32,681 bases of DNA. Source: Pseudomonadota bacterium. Its GTDB lineage: Bacteria; Desulfobacterota; Binatia; Bin18. The DNA is taken from assembly GCA_005804965.1 (NCBI GenBank), contig SYOC01000087.1, positions 1 to 32,681 on the forward strand. The letters run 5' to 3'. A program made the position numbers and the translations under genes. Numbering within the stretch: the stretch's first letter is position 1; the number at the start of each line of letters is the position of its first letter. The notes below the pieces were generated by a model. The model was given only the letters and a program-made list of their open reading frames with translations, was not told the DNA's origin and did not search any database. Shown here piece by piece: positions 8,910 to 17,950 of the stretch.

Positions 8910-10067
8910 TCAGGCGATCTGCCGTAATGCCGTTGCGACATGCAGGCGTGCCGCGCCCCGCGCGGGAATAATGCCGGAGAGCAATCCTACCAGCAAGGCA
9001 AGAAAGATCCCTTGGATCATGATCGACACCGGCATAATGAACATCCCCAACGGACCGAGCAACGGCGACCAACTGCTGTTGCCAGCATTGAGGATGAAAT
9101 AGGCTGGGCCGGCACCTAACAACCCGCCCACGGCAGCAATCAGCAGCCCTTCGCCCAACAGCAGTACGAAGATCGTGCGCCGACGGAAGCCGATGGTTTT
9201 GAGCACGGCCACTTCACCAATGCGTTCGCGTACACTCATTGCGGCAGTGTTGGCGGCGATGAGGACGATGGCTGCGACCACCAAAAATCCGACGAGCATG
9301 ACGATAGTGAGAATGCCGTCGAAGGAGCTAAGAAAGTTAGCGAAGAACGAGCGCTCGGTTTCCGAGGCGGTTTCCGCTTCCGAATTGCGAAACAGCTCGT
9401 CGATGGCGGCCATGACCGTGTTGATGTTATCTGGATGATCGACGCGCACCCAGAGCATACCGATCCCGCCGAAGCCGCCGTAGGGTTGCATCGCTTCTTC
9501 CAGATATTGTCGTGGAAACCAGAACACCACCGGGTTGCCTTTTTCTGGAATGGCACCAACGATCTTGAAACTGAGATTGACGGGAAACACCCCGCCGCGC
9601 AACGCGACTTCGTCTCCCACTTTCCAGTTGAACTTGCTCATCGTTCGTGCACCGACCAGCGCACCGTTCCGTGTCTGCTTGAACGCCTTCAACACGGCAG
9701 GGTCCCATCCGTAATCCGGCCACACTTCGGCGACCGTTTCTGGGTCAATAGCAAAGTTGGGAAACATGTCTTTCGGCTCGGTGTAGATGCCGCCGAACCA
9801 GGACCAATGATTCACGCCGGCCACATGTGGCAGGGTGCGGACGCGCTGCACGTAGGCGAGTGGCAGCATGTAGGTCAGCCCAGCTTTGTGATGGACCGTC
9901 AGGCGCAGGGCGTTGGCCGACCGAGTGACGATCGTGTCACGCACCGACGGCAGCGTCATCACCGCACAAACCAGGAAAATAGAGAAGCTAATGGCGAGTG
10001 TTGTCAGCAGCGTCCGCGTGCGATTACGGGTCAAATTACGGCGGATGAGCGTCCACGTCGTCATCAA
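8910..10067 (-). CDS. ABC transporter permease (FtsX/MacB-like)
   Basis: MTTWTLIRRNLTRNRTRTLLTTLAISFSIFLV and RERIGEVAVLKTIGFRRRTIFVLLLGEGL. Confidence 0.9.
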   Translation of the reverse strand: MMTTWTLIRRNLTRNRTRTLLTTLAISFSIFLVCAVMTLPSVRDTIVTRSANALRLTVHHKAGLTYMLPLAYVQRVRTLPHVAGVNHWSWFGGIYTEPKDMFPNFAIDPETVAEVWPDYGWDPAVLKAFKQTRNGALVGARTMSKFNWKVGDEVALRGGVFPVNLSFKIVGAIPEKGNPVVFWFPRQYLEEAMQPYGGFGGIGMLWVRVDHPDNINTVMAAIDELFRNSEAETASETERSFFANFLSSFDGILTIVMLVGFLVVAAIVLIAANTAAMSVRERIGEVAVLKTIGFRRRTIFVLLLGEGLLIAAVGGLLGAGPAYFILNAGNSSWSPLLGPLGMFIMPVSIMIQGIFLALLVGLLSGIIPARGAARLHVATALRQIA

Positions 10068-10087
10068 GAGCCTCGCGCGGGGTGCGG

Positions 10088-10327
10088 CTACTGGAACGCT
10101 CGGAAGGTTAAGATGGTGAAGGTTTCACGCACATGCGGGATCTTCTGGATTTGCTCCGTCACCAGATGCGAGAGATCATCAAAGTTTTCCACGTACAATT
10201 TCACTAGCAGGTCATAGGCACCGGAGATAGAATAGGCTTCGGAGAAGCTCCCGAGTTCGGTGATCTGATCGGCCACCGCCGACACGAAGCCAGGCTCGAC
10301 TTTCAACATGATGAACACCGCGCGCAT
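10088..10327 (-). CDS. Stand-alone Lrp/AsnC ligand-binding (RAM) domain protein
   Basis: 79 aa: AVFIMLKVEPGFVSAVADQITELGSFSEAYSISGAYDLLVKLYVENFDDLSHLV; no HTH. Confidence 0.9.
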   Translation of the reverse strand: MRAVFIMLKVEPGFVSAVADQITELGSFSEAYSISGAYDLLVKLYVENFDDLSHLVTEQIQKIPHVRETFTILTFRAFQ

Positions 10328-10393
10328 GGTGTGCCTCCACAGGAAATTTTCGTGACCATAGCATAGGCGCGGGCGTGAGTTGTAGGGGCGCAG

Positions 10394-10720
10394 TCACTTC
10401 TTGAAGATGAAGAACACTGCGGCGGCAATGAAGGCAAAGCCGACGAGATAATTCCACTTCAGTTCTTCTTTGAGGTAGAGCACGGAGAATACGCAAAAGA
10501 CGGTGAGGGTGATGACCTCTTGGATGGTCTTGAGCTGCGCGGCGGAGAATTGGGCGTAGCCCAAACGATTCGCCGGGACTTGAAAGCAATACTCGGCAAA
10601 GGCGATCAGCCAACTCACGAGAATCGCTTTCCACAACGGCGATTCTGTATATTTGAGATGTCCGTACCACGCAAAGGTCATGAACACGTTGGAGATCGTG
10701 AGGAGGATGATTGTCCGCAC
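10394..10720 (-). CDS. DMT family protein (DUF486)
   Basis: 108 aa, four TMs, FAWYGHLKY..., QVPANRLGY, LKTIQEVITL; GTG start with AAGGAG upstream. Confidence 0.9.
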   Translation of the reverse strand: MRTIILLTISNVFMTFAWYGHLKYTESPLWKAILVSWLIAFAEYCFQVPANRLGYAQFSAAQLKTIQEVITLTVFCVFSVLYLKEELKWNYLVGFAFIAAAVFFIFKK

Positions 10721-10761
10721 CGTTGAAGATGCTCCTTCCGTGCCCGGCTGTTTTGGCTAGC

Positions 10762-11184
10762 TCAGTATCCTCCACGACTTGGAGGGAAGCGTCGCTGCCT
10801 TCGCGTGATGCGAGCCCGCAGCCAAGCGATCAGCTCATCTTCGGAAAGCGAGCCGTCGGCAAGACGAAGAAAAGCGAGTACGAGTTCGCTATCTTCAGCG
10901 AGGAGATCGAACCCATGCTCGTCGAGAAACAATTCCATGACAACCGCCGCAACCCGTTTGTTGCCGTCGATGAACGGATGATTCCGTGCAATGCCGAACG
11001 CATACGCTGCAGCTAGCGCGGCAACATCGACCGTATCGCCGCCGTAAGCGGCGAGGTTTTGCGGACGGGCTAACGCCGAGTCCAAGAGACCTAAGTCGCG
11101 TACACCGGATTTCCCGCCATGTTCAGCAAGCTGTCGATCATGGATGGCGAGGGTCACGGCGCGCATGATCCACCGCCACTTCAC
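10762..11184 (-). CDS. doc: Death-on-curing (Doc/Fic) family toxin
   Basis: HPFIDGNKRVAA motif and AYAFGIARNHPFIDGNKR context; GTG start overlaps the upstream stop, ATG alternative at 11166. Confidence 0.9.
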   Translation of the reverse strand: MKWRWIMRAVTLAIHDRQLAEHGGKSGVRDLGLLDSALARPQNLAAYGGDTVDVAALAAAYAFGIARNHPFIDGNKRVAAVVMELFLDEHGFDLLAEDSELVLAFLRLADGSLSEDELIAWLRARITRRQRRFPPSRGGY

Positions 11185-11405
11185 TTCGCCAGCTCGCGTA
11201 ACGCGGCACGACGTTTCTTCATCAACTTCCGTGCGCTCGCCATCTGGCGCTCGAAGTCGGGATCGTGCGGCGTGATTCGATAGCCGTCCGGCGCTTCAGT
11301 GAGATACACCACGTCGCCAGGCTCCACTTGGAGCCGAGCGGCCGCTTCTTTGGGAAGTAAAAGGCCAGTCGAATTGCCGATTTTCGTCACTTTGAGTACG
11401 AGCAT
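11181..11405 (-). CDS. AbrB/MazE/SpoVT-type antitoxin
   Basis: MLVLKVTKIGNSTGLLLPKEAAARLQVEPGDVVYLTEAPDG; ATG 11405 with AAGGAAG upstream; overlaps the Doc start. Confidence 0.92.
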   Translation of the reverse strand: MLVLKVTKIGNSTGLLLPKEAAARLQVEPGDVVYLTEAPDGYRITPHDPDFERQMASARKLMKKRRAALRELAK

Positions 11406-11515
11406 GACATCTTCCTTGATCGAACCGATGTTATAACGTACCCAAGACACGAAGGCGAGGCAATGCACGGTTGCCTTGTCATCCCTATGCTGCCAGAGAT
11501 GCCCGAGGCAAGCGA

Positions 11516-12568
11516 CTACGACAGCGGCGGCAACGACCGGAGATACGCGAGGATTTGTTGGACCTCTTCGGCCGCGAGTTCCCCGCTGAAGTGGGGCATC
11601 ACGGTGCGATGTTGCGTGAGCATGTGGCGCGCCCGAGGACGCAAGTAGTCATCGGTATGGGCCTGCATATATTTCTTGTCGAAGATGGGCATTTTAGTTG
11701 CCACTGCCGCACCGCTCCACACTTCGCCGAGGAGTTCGTTCTGCACTACGTCCAGCGGAATCCCCGACATACCGTGACAGACTGCGCAGAAGCGATCATA
11801 GGTTTCATACCCGGGAGCTAACAGTCGCAGAAAGGCGACGACTGCACGTCGCTCTTTGGCATCCAAAACATCAACTGTGCTGGGCATGGCTCCTTGCCCG
11901 TCAGAGACAATGCGCAACAGCGCTGCGTCGGAAATGTGTTGTTGATACTGCGGGTCGGTGAGATCGCGTGGGCGCGGTGACAGCGACGGTGCGAGCAGCC
12001 CATCCCCACGGCCATAAATGCCGTGGCACGAGACACAGAGCGTGTCGTAGACTTGCTGGCCAGCCATCACTTCTGACCAGCGCATGGTTGGTAAGCGGCG
12101 GATGTGCGCGATTAATGCCGAGACCTCGGCGTCGGTGTGTTGCATGGCTTCGGGTGTCAGTGCGACACGTAACTCTCTGCCATGCAGAATACGCGCGATG
12201 AGGTCTGCTTCGGCCTGCGGTGTCAAGAGTTCGGTGCGTCGCAACGACGGCGGCTTCTTCAGCAAGACCTGCCCGACTGGCCCGGTGCCATTTCCCTCCC
12301 AGCCATGGCACCCAGCGCAATGACGGATATAGAGGACTTCTCCGGTGGTGAAGTGGCGTAGTGGCGTCTGGGCGAGCATCGCTCGCCCAGCTCTTGGCGT
12401 TGGCGAGGACGATCCACGTTCTTCCGTTGCTAGCGTGGGCATCTCAGTTTCGGTTGCCGACGGTGATGCTCCGGTGTGGCGCATGGTTCCGCCAGCTTGT
12501 GTACATCCGATGACGAGACCGAGGACTCCGACGACCCACCACCCGCGTCCCCATCCGTTGTCACTCAT
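11516..12568 (-). CDS. Multi-haem (three CXXCH) c-type cytochrome, probable lipoprotein
   Basis: CAGCH, CVSCH, CAVCH; lipobox LVIGC near N-terminus when started at 12568. Confidence 0.88.
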   Translation of the reverse strand: MSDNGWGRGWWVVGVLGLVIGCTQAGGTMRHTGASPSATETEMPTLATEERGSSSPTPRAGRAMLAQTPLRHFTTGEVLYIRHCAGCHGWEGNGTGPVGQVLLKKPPSLRRTELLTPQAEADLIARILHGRELRVALTPEAMQHTDAEVSALIAHIRRLPTMRWSEVMAGQQVYDTLCVSCHGIYGRGDGLLAPSLSPRPRDLTDPQYQQHISDAALLRIVSDGQGAMPSTVDVLDAKERRAVVAFLRLLAPGYETYDRFCAVCHGMSGIPLDVVQNELLGEVWSGAAVATKMPIFDKKYMQAHTDDYLRPRARHMLTQHRTVMPHFSGELAAEEVQQILAYLRSLPPLS

Positions 12569-12750
12569 AATTTGTTCCTCCAAGTGCTGGCCGCGTCGCT
12601 GCAAAAGTGCGACGACCACCAGCAGATGCGAGAGCAAAGAAGGTGCCGTCGTTTTGTCCCTTCAGCACGAGAGCAATTCTTAACCTTGAGAAAAGGACGA
12701 TGAGGATTTTGCGACGATGCGAAAATCCCGCCCTAAAAGACCCAAATCCT

Positions 12751-12767
12751 CTGGCCTCAGCTTTGCC
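12751..12767 (+). promoter_or_regulatory. Sigma-54-like -24/-12 element
   Basis: CTGGCCTCAGCTTTGCC: TGGC-N7-TTGC with correct GG-N10-GC spacing, 210 bp upstream of the kinase ATG. Confidence 0.4.
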
Positions 12768-12977
12768 AATCCTCTGTTAAGACGTTTTGAGATGGAGGGC
12801 GGGGAAACGCCGGTTTCGCTTACCTCTATCTTGAGATGTGCCCCCAATTGCTGACCGACCTATCCCATCTCTGCCTTGCCTCACATACTCCTCCAGCCTG
12901 TCAAGTCTTCGGCACCTCAATTGCTCGTTGCGGACTGTAGCCATACTGTTCTTTCTGACCACGAGCGTAGGAGTCTT

Positions 12978-14582
12978 ATGAACTCTCCTTCTGATACCGC
13001 CGCCTTCGCCGATCTTTTACAAGCGCTGCAGCAGCCGTCATGCTACCTGCATCCTCCCGAGCAGGTCGAGATGATCCAGACCCACATCTCCGCTGTGTTT
13101 CTTGTTGGCGAGGAGGTGTATAAGCTCAAAAAACCTGTACGGTTCCCTTTCGTTGACTACTCGACACTAGCACTGCGTCACCACTACTGTCAGGAAGAGG
13201 TGCGGCTCAATCGTCGGCTTGCTCCTACGACCTATCTTGGCGTGATGCCCGTGCTGCATATCGGCGATGATTACCGCATCCGCGACGCGGCGCAGTGGCC
13301 TGAGGCAACGATTATTGACTATCTCGTCAAAATGCGCCGCTTACCTGCCGAGCGAACTTTGCAGGCGTTGCTCGCCACTGGAGGCATCGGGGCGGACGAG
13401 CTGCGTAATCTTGCCAACCGCTTAGCGCAGTTTCATCGTACAGCGACCCTCGACAACGCTGCGGTCTACGGTGCGCCTCCGGCCATCTGGCAAGCCGTCG
13501 CCGAGAATTTTGCCGAGACGCAATGCTTTGTCGGGCAGACGATAAGCGAGCGCCGCTATCAAACCATGCAAGACTTCAGCCAGCAATTCTTTGCTGAGCA
13601 CCGTTCGCTCATGGCGCGTCGTGTCCTCCATGAGCGCGTGCGCGACGGGCACGGCGATTTACGCTGCGAGCATGTCTATTTTCTTGAGCACGGCCTCGAA
13701 ATCGTCGATTGTCTTGAATTCAGCCCGCGCTTGCGGACCTGTGATGTCGCTTCAGAATTAGCGTTTTTAACGATGGACATGGAGCTGCATGGTGCTCCTC
13801 GGCATGCTGCCGAGCTGACGGACCTCTATGCTACGCAGACAGATGATGCCGAGCTGATCACGCTACTGCCTTTCTATCGTTGTTATCGCGCGTATGTTCG
13901 TGGCAAGGTCGAGAGCCTGAAAAGCTGCCAGCCCGAAGTCCCTGCGCGGGAGCAGGAACGCGCACGATGGCAGGCTCGCCGCGCTTTTCGCTTGGCCTCA
14001 CGTTATGCGCAAGGCAACCCTGTCCCGACACTACTCGTTGTTTGTGGACGTGTTGGCACCGGGAAATCAACCGTGGCTCAGCTCCTGGGTACACACACCG
14101 GCTTTGCCGTGTTCAATTCTGATGTCGTGCGGAAACGCCTAGGCGGCGTAGCTCCGACAACGCGAGCCAACGCTGAGTATCACGGCGGTATCTACGATGA
14201 GGACTTCACTCGGAGAACTTACACTGCACTATCGGCGCATGCCGAAGAAGAACTGCGCACAGGACGCGGTGTCATCATCGACGCCACCTGCCGTCAGCGC
14301 GATGTGCGGCACGAGCTGCTCGCTTTAGGGGCACGCCTTGCCGTGCCTGTGATGTTCGTTGAATGCCGCACATCGCTCGATGAAGTCAAGCGACGCTTGC
14401 GCGAGCGTGCGCAACAGGCGGATACGGTCTCCGACGCTACCTGGGAAATTGCGCTGCAACAGGAAGACGACTTTCCATCCTTTGACGATCTGCCAGAAGC
14501 GTGTCACTGGGTGGTCGAGACCGCAGATGATCTGGATGCCGCCTTGGCCCCGGTGGAAGAGGCGCTGTACGGCAAACGCTAG
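12978..14582 (+). CDS. Aminoglycoside-phosphotransferase-like / AAA (gluconate kinase-like) fusion protein
   Basis: APH-type GHGDLRCEHVYF...EIVDCLEFSPRLR and Walker A CGRVGTGKST; TAGGAG upstream of ATG 12978. Confidence 0.88.
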   Translation: MNSPSDTAAFADLLQALQQPSCYLHPPEQVEMIQTHISAVFLVGEEVYKLKKPVRFPFVDYSTLALRHHYCQEEVRLNRRLAPTTYLGVMPVLHIGDDYRIRDAAQWPEATIIDYLVKMRRLPAERTLQALLATGGIGADELRNLANRLAQFHRTATLDNAAVYGAPPAIWQAVAENFAETQCFVGQTISERRYQTMQDFSQQFFAEHRSLMARRVLHERVRDGHGDLRCEHVYFLEHGLEIVDCLEFSPRLRTCDVASELAFLTMDMELHGAPRHAAELTDLYATQTDDAELITLLPFYRCYRAYVRGKVESLKSCQPEVPAREQERARWQARRAFRLASRYAQGNPVPTLLVVCGRVGTGKSTVAQLLGTHTGFAVFNSDVVRKRLGGVAPTTRANAEYHGGIYDEDFTRRTYTALSAHAEEELRTGRGVIIDATCRQRDVRHELLALGARLAVPVMFVECRTSLDEVKRRLRERAQQADTVSDATWEIALQQEDDFPSFDDLPEACHWVVETADDLDAALAPVEEALYGKR

Positions 14583-14597
14583 GCCAAGACTTTGCTT

Positions 14598-15563
14598 TTA
14601 TCGTGCTGCGCCGGTGGTCTCGTGTACTCCGGCCCAGTAGCGGTCCACTTGGTCTTGAATCTGTCGCAGTGCTGCGTCGTTCCGCGTCGGCTCGAAGAGG
14701 TGGCGATAGCGCCCTTGCCCCTGCAAGTATTCTTCCACCGGTCGATGGCGGCGCGGCACATAAGTATGTGTCACCACACCGTCCACGGCTTCTTTCAAAG
14801 CAAACATGCCGGTCTCGACTGCCAGTCGCGCGTAGTCGGCTGTGCGCTCGGGGTCGTAGAGCCAACCTGTGGGGCAAGGCGCATGGGCCAGAAACAGCTT
14901 CGCTCCTCGCAATGTTTTGGCTTTGAGAAACTTATTGGTCAGGTCGATAGGAAAACGTGGTGACACAGTGGCAACGTAGGCTGGCCGATGCGCCCGCCAA
15001 ATCTCGAACATATCTTTCTTGCCGTGTTCCGTCCCGGCTTGGCTGTGGATGCCGACCGGCGTCGTTGCCGTGCGGGCACCATACGGTGTGGAACTCGACA
15101 TCTGCATGCCGGTGTTGCCATAGGACTCGTTATCGTAACAGAAATACCAGAAGTTCAGCCCGCGAAAGATGGCACCCGAAGTCGCTGAGAGCCCGATATC
15201 GTAGGTGCTGCCATCGCCTGCCACAACGACAACCTCAACATCGTCCTTTGCTGGCAATTTCCCGCGAGCCATCAGCACGTCGAGTGCGTCGCGTACGCCT
15301 TGCGCTCCAGCGGCCGCGCTGGCCATGGTCGTGTAGAGCCATGAGCCTTTGAACGGCGTGTAGGGAAACGTGGCCAGCAAGGTGAAACACCCAGCCGCGT
15401 TGACGAAGACTGTCTGCGGACCAAGTACTTTCGCCGCTAAACGTAGGGCTTCAAGCCCGCCGCAGCCGCCGCAAATGGACGTGCCCGGCAAGATAAATTC
15501 TTCACGAGCGATCTGCTTGAGGGTCTGTATCGACTCTAGTTCTGGACTGGTTGGCGAAGTCAT
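14598..15563 (-). CDS. porB: 2-oxoacid:ferredoxin oxidoreductase beta subunit (TPP-binding)
   Basis: SICGGCGGLEALRLAAKVLG, VVVVAGDGSTYDIG, FCYDNESYGNTGMQMS. Confidence 0.93.
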   Translation of the reverse strand: MTSPTSPELESIQTLKQIAREEFILPGTSICGGCGGLEALRLAAKVLGPQTVFVNAAGCFTLLATFPYTPFKGSWLYTTMASAAAGAQGVRDALDVLMARGKLPAKDDVEVVVVAGDGSTYDIGLSATSGAIFRGLNFWYFCYDNESYGNTGMQMSSSTPYGARTATTPVGIHSQAGTEHGKKDMFEIWRAHRPAYVATVSPRFPIDLTNKFLKAKTLRGAKLFLAHAPCPTGWLYDPERTADYARLAVETGMFALKEAVDGVVTHTYVPRRHRPVEEYLQGQGRYRHLFEPTRNDAALRQIQDQVDRYWAGVHETTGAAR

Positions 15564-16792
15564 GCGCTCAACTCCTTCCCGGCAATTTGTAAGAGGGTAC
15601 GGACGCGGTCGCGCTCTTGTTGCGTGTAGAGCAGCAGCGGACCGATGACAGTCGTGCCAGACGCGATGCGTTCGAGATGCTGGAACACCGCCTCAAACTC
15701 CCCTGCCGAGATGTCTTTCCCGCCGAGTCCGCCGATGACGCTCAGCAGCGGCGGGCGCCGAGGCTCGTGATAGAGTGCGGCAGCAATCTCAGGGTAGAGA
15801 ATGCCGCCGCTTCCCGGTGCGATATTTTGATCGAATACCGCTACGGCCTTGCGTCCAACTAGTGCGGCAGCAATGGCGGCTCCAGGAAACGGGCGTACAA
15901 CCCGTAGTCGCAACAGTCCGACTTTTCTTCCCTGCGTGCGCCACCATTGGACCATCGCCTTTCCTTTGCTGGCAAACGCATTCGACATGACTAAGACGTA
16001 GTCGGCGTCGTCAAGCTGGAACGATTCCACCAAGTCGTAACGCCGACCGAAGCGTAGGGCAAATTCTTCGGCAATGGTCTGGTGTATGGTCAGTGCATTG
16101 TCTTGGGCGCGTTGCTGCTGATAGCGAAAATAACTGTAGGGCGCTCCACCCAGGACTGCTGTCCCCTGTGCCATAGGCTTGTCGCCGCGAATGTAGGCAT
16201 GCCGGGGGTGATAGGCAGGTAAGAACTCAGCAACTGCGGCTGGGGATGGCAACGTCACCGGTTCGCGCGTGAACGACAGGGTGAAGCCATCGAGGTTGAC
16301 CAGCACTGGCACCATGACTTGTTCATCTTCGGCGAGCCGGTAGCCCATAAGAATTGAGTCTACAATTTCTTGACACGTCTCTGCATGGATTTGCAGAAAC
16401 CCGGTATCGCGTGCAGCAAGGATGTCGTTATGGTCGGCTTCGAGGGTGATCGGGGACGCGAGTGCTCGTGAAACGTTGACCAAGACGAGCGGGACCCGCC
16501 ACCCAGCGATGGTGTAGAGCACTTCGCAACCATAGAGCAAGCCTTGGCTTGACGTCGCAGTAAACACACGGGCACCAGCGGCGGCCGCCGCGCCAGCAGC
16601 CGTCAGCATGGAATGTTCAGAATCCAGCGTTACGAAGCGTGCCGGCACCTCGCCATGAGCGGACCATTGGGCGAGCAGTTCGATGATCTCCGTCTGCGGT
16701 GTGATGGGAAACGCCGGAATATAATCCGCATCCGCGAGGCGTGCGCCCCAGGCCGCAGCCGCGTTTCCAGTGAGGAGTTGTTGCGCAGTCAT
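15560..16792 (-). CDS. porA: 2-oxoacid:ferredoxin oxidoreductase alpha subunit
   Basis: MTAQQLLTGNAAAAWGARLADADYIPAFPITPQTEIIELLA; 4-bp overlap with porB and with the gamma/delta gene. Confidence 0.93.
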   Translation of the reverse strand: MTAQQLLTGNAAAAWGARLADADYIPAFPITPQTEIIELLAQWSAHGEVPARFVTLDSEHSMLTAAGAAAAAGARVFTATSSQGLLYGCEVLYTIAGWRVPLVLVNVSRALASPITLEADHNDILAARDTGFLQIHAETCQEIVDSILMGYRLAEDEQVMVPVLVNLDGFTLSFTREPVTLPSPAAVAEFLPAYHPRHAYIRGDKPMAQGTAVLGGAPYSYFRYQQQRAQDNALTIHQTIAEEFALRFGRRYDLVESFQLDDADYVLVMSNAFASKGKAMVQWWRTQGRKVGLLRLRVVRPFPGAAIAAALVGRKAVAVFDQNIAPGSGGILYPEIAAALYHEPRRPPLLSVIGGLGGKDISAGEFEAVFQHLERIASGTTVIGPLLLYTQQERDRVRTLLQIAGKELSA

Positions 16793-17688
16793 CGGACCTC
16801 CTGTTCGGCAGTGAACGCGTGAGTTGGGCACTCGTGTACGCACAGTAAACAGCCTTTGCATTGGTCGTAATCCACGACAGGATAGTCGTGGGCATCAAGA
16901 GCAATCGCCGCCTCTGGGCAGCGCACGAAACAAATCCAGCAACGAGTACACAGCTCTGCGTGTAAGACCGGACGAAACTGTCGCCAGTTGCCAGTCTTAC
17001 GTTCCGGACTGTTGCTGATCGCGTAGATGCTGGGCGCGGCGACCGTTGGAGGGTCGAACGCGACCTCAACGAGCGTGACGAGTGTGGGCGAGTCGGTCGT
17101 CTGGCGTTCCTGAATGATGGGCCACCCCTCGGCCCGCGCATACGCCACCTGTGCAAGGGCGACATTCTTTGCCTGTCGTTCGGCAGAGAGATGAGGCGAA
17201 AGTTCATCCGTCACACCGGCCAGGGCTTCGCTGAGTGACAGGCCGAGCAGCCGTGCTGCTGCGACGCCGAGGGCGACGCTCAAACTGGCAAGCGACTGGG
17301 TTGTCTCCAAGGCCAGCGCGGTAAAGTCCGCCGCAAAAATAGCTTCCCGAGAGACCGCCCCGAGAGGCGACAACTCAGCGCTTTGCTTCCGCGTATTCAT
17401 CAGCACGGTGCTGCGCGTATCGCAGCCTAAGAGCGGCTGGGCCGCGAGGTCGGCAAGCAAGGTCTCGTCGGCAATAACGACAAGATCGGGAGATGCGATG
17501 ACCCCGCGCTCACGAATGGGCTCTCGCGCTAAACGAGTAAACGCACTCATTGGCGCACCGCGCCGCTCGGCACCGTAGACCGGTGAGTCTTGGACAATCC
17601 AGCCGGCATGGAACCCCGCCGAGCCGAGTATGCGGCTGGCAGTTTTCATGCCCTGTCCGCCGCGTCCGTGAAACCGAATCCGCAACAT
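16789..17688 (-). CDS. 2-oxoacid:ferredoxin oxidoreductase gamma-delta fusion, 2x[4Fe-4S]
   Basis: MLRIRFHGRGGQGMKTASRILG (gamma) and CTRCWICFVRCP...CKGCLLCVHECP (delta); start 17688 preferred over ORF start 17811. Confidence 0.92.
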   Translation of the reverse strand: MLRIRFHGRGGQGMKTASRILGSAGFHAGWIVQDSPVYGAERRGAPMSAFTRLAREPIRERGVIASPDLVVIADETLLADLAAQPLLGCDTRSTVLMNTRKQSAELSPLGAVSREAIFAADFTALALETTQSLASLSVALGVAAARLLGLSLSEALAGVTDELSPHLSAERQAKNVALAQVAYARAEGWPIIQERQTTDSPTLVTLVEVAFDPPTVAAPSIYAISNSPERKTGNWRQFRPVLHAELCTRCWICFVRCPEAAIALDAHDYPVVDYDQCKGCLLCVHECPTHAFTAEQEVR

Positions 17689-17737
17689 AACGCTCCTTTC
17701 GCTCCGACTCTCCGGTAACTTCTCGCTTCCGCGAATC

Positions 17738-17754
17738 AGCGAAAACCATGCCGT
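17738..17754 (-). promoter_or_regulatory. Sigma-54-like -24/-12 element upstream of the oxidoreductase operon
   Basis: Minus strand ACGGCATGGTTTTCGCT: GG-N10-GC, GGCATGG core, about 50 bp from the start codon. Confidence 0.4.
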
Positions 17755-17889
17755 GTCTCGGACCACTCTTTGCCGTCGTTCCCTGTTCATTCGTGGGCCA
17801 CTCGTTCGCAAAGTTGGGAAAGCTTGGGCGATAGCCTCTCAGTTTTCGGAAGCCGTTCGGTTTTTTCCTGTCTTCTGCTTGTCTTCGCG

Positions 17890-17906
17890 TTGGCATGGAT
17901 TCTGCC
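17890..17906 (+). promoter_or_regulatory. Sigma-54-like -24/-12 element upstream of the CBS/USP/Hsp20 genes
   Basis: TTGGCATGGATTCTGCC: matches 11 of 14 defined positions of YTGGCACGRNNNTTGCW, correct GG-N10-GC spacing; also a TTGGCA-N7-TGCCAA dyad. Confidence 0.55.
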
Positions 17907-17950
17907 AAGACTCAAGAAGCAACTGTGTAGAGAGGAAAGGAGTGTGAGCG

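Noticed and set aside
16789-17811. Longer N-terminus for the gamma-delta gene
   Set aside because: The extra 41 aa have no similarity; the conserved start MLRIRFHGRGGQG is at 17688.
17689-17950. DosR or FNR box in the divergent promoter region
   Set aside because: No TTSGGGACTWWAGTCCCSAA or TTGAT-N4-ATCAA pattern seen by eye; the DosR parallel rests on gene families only.
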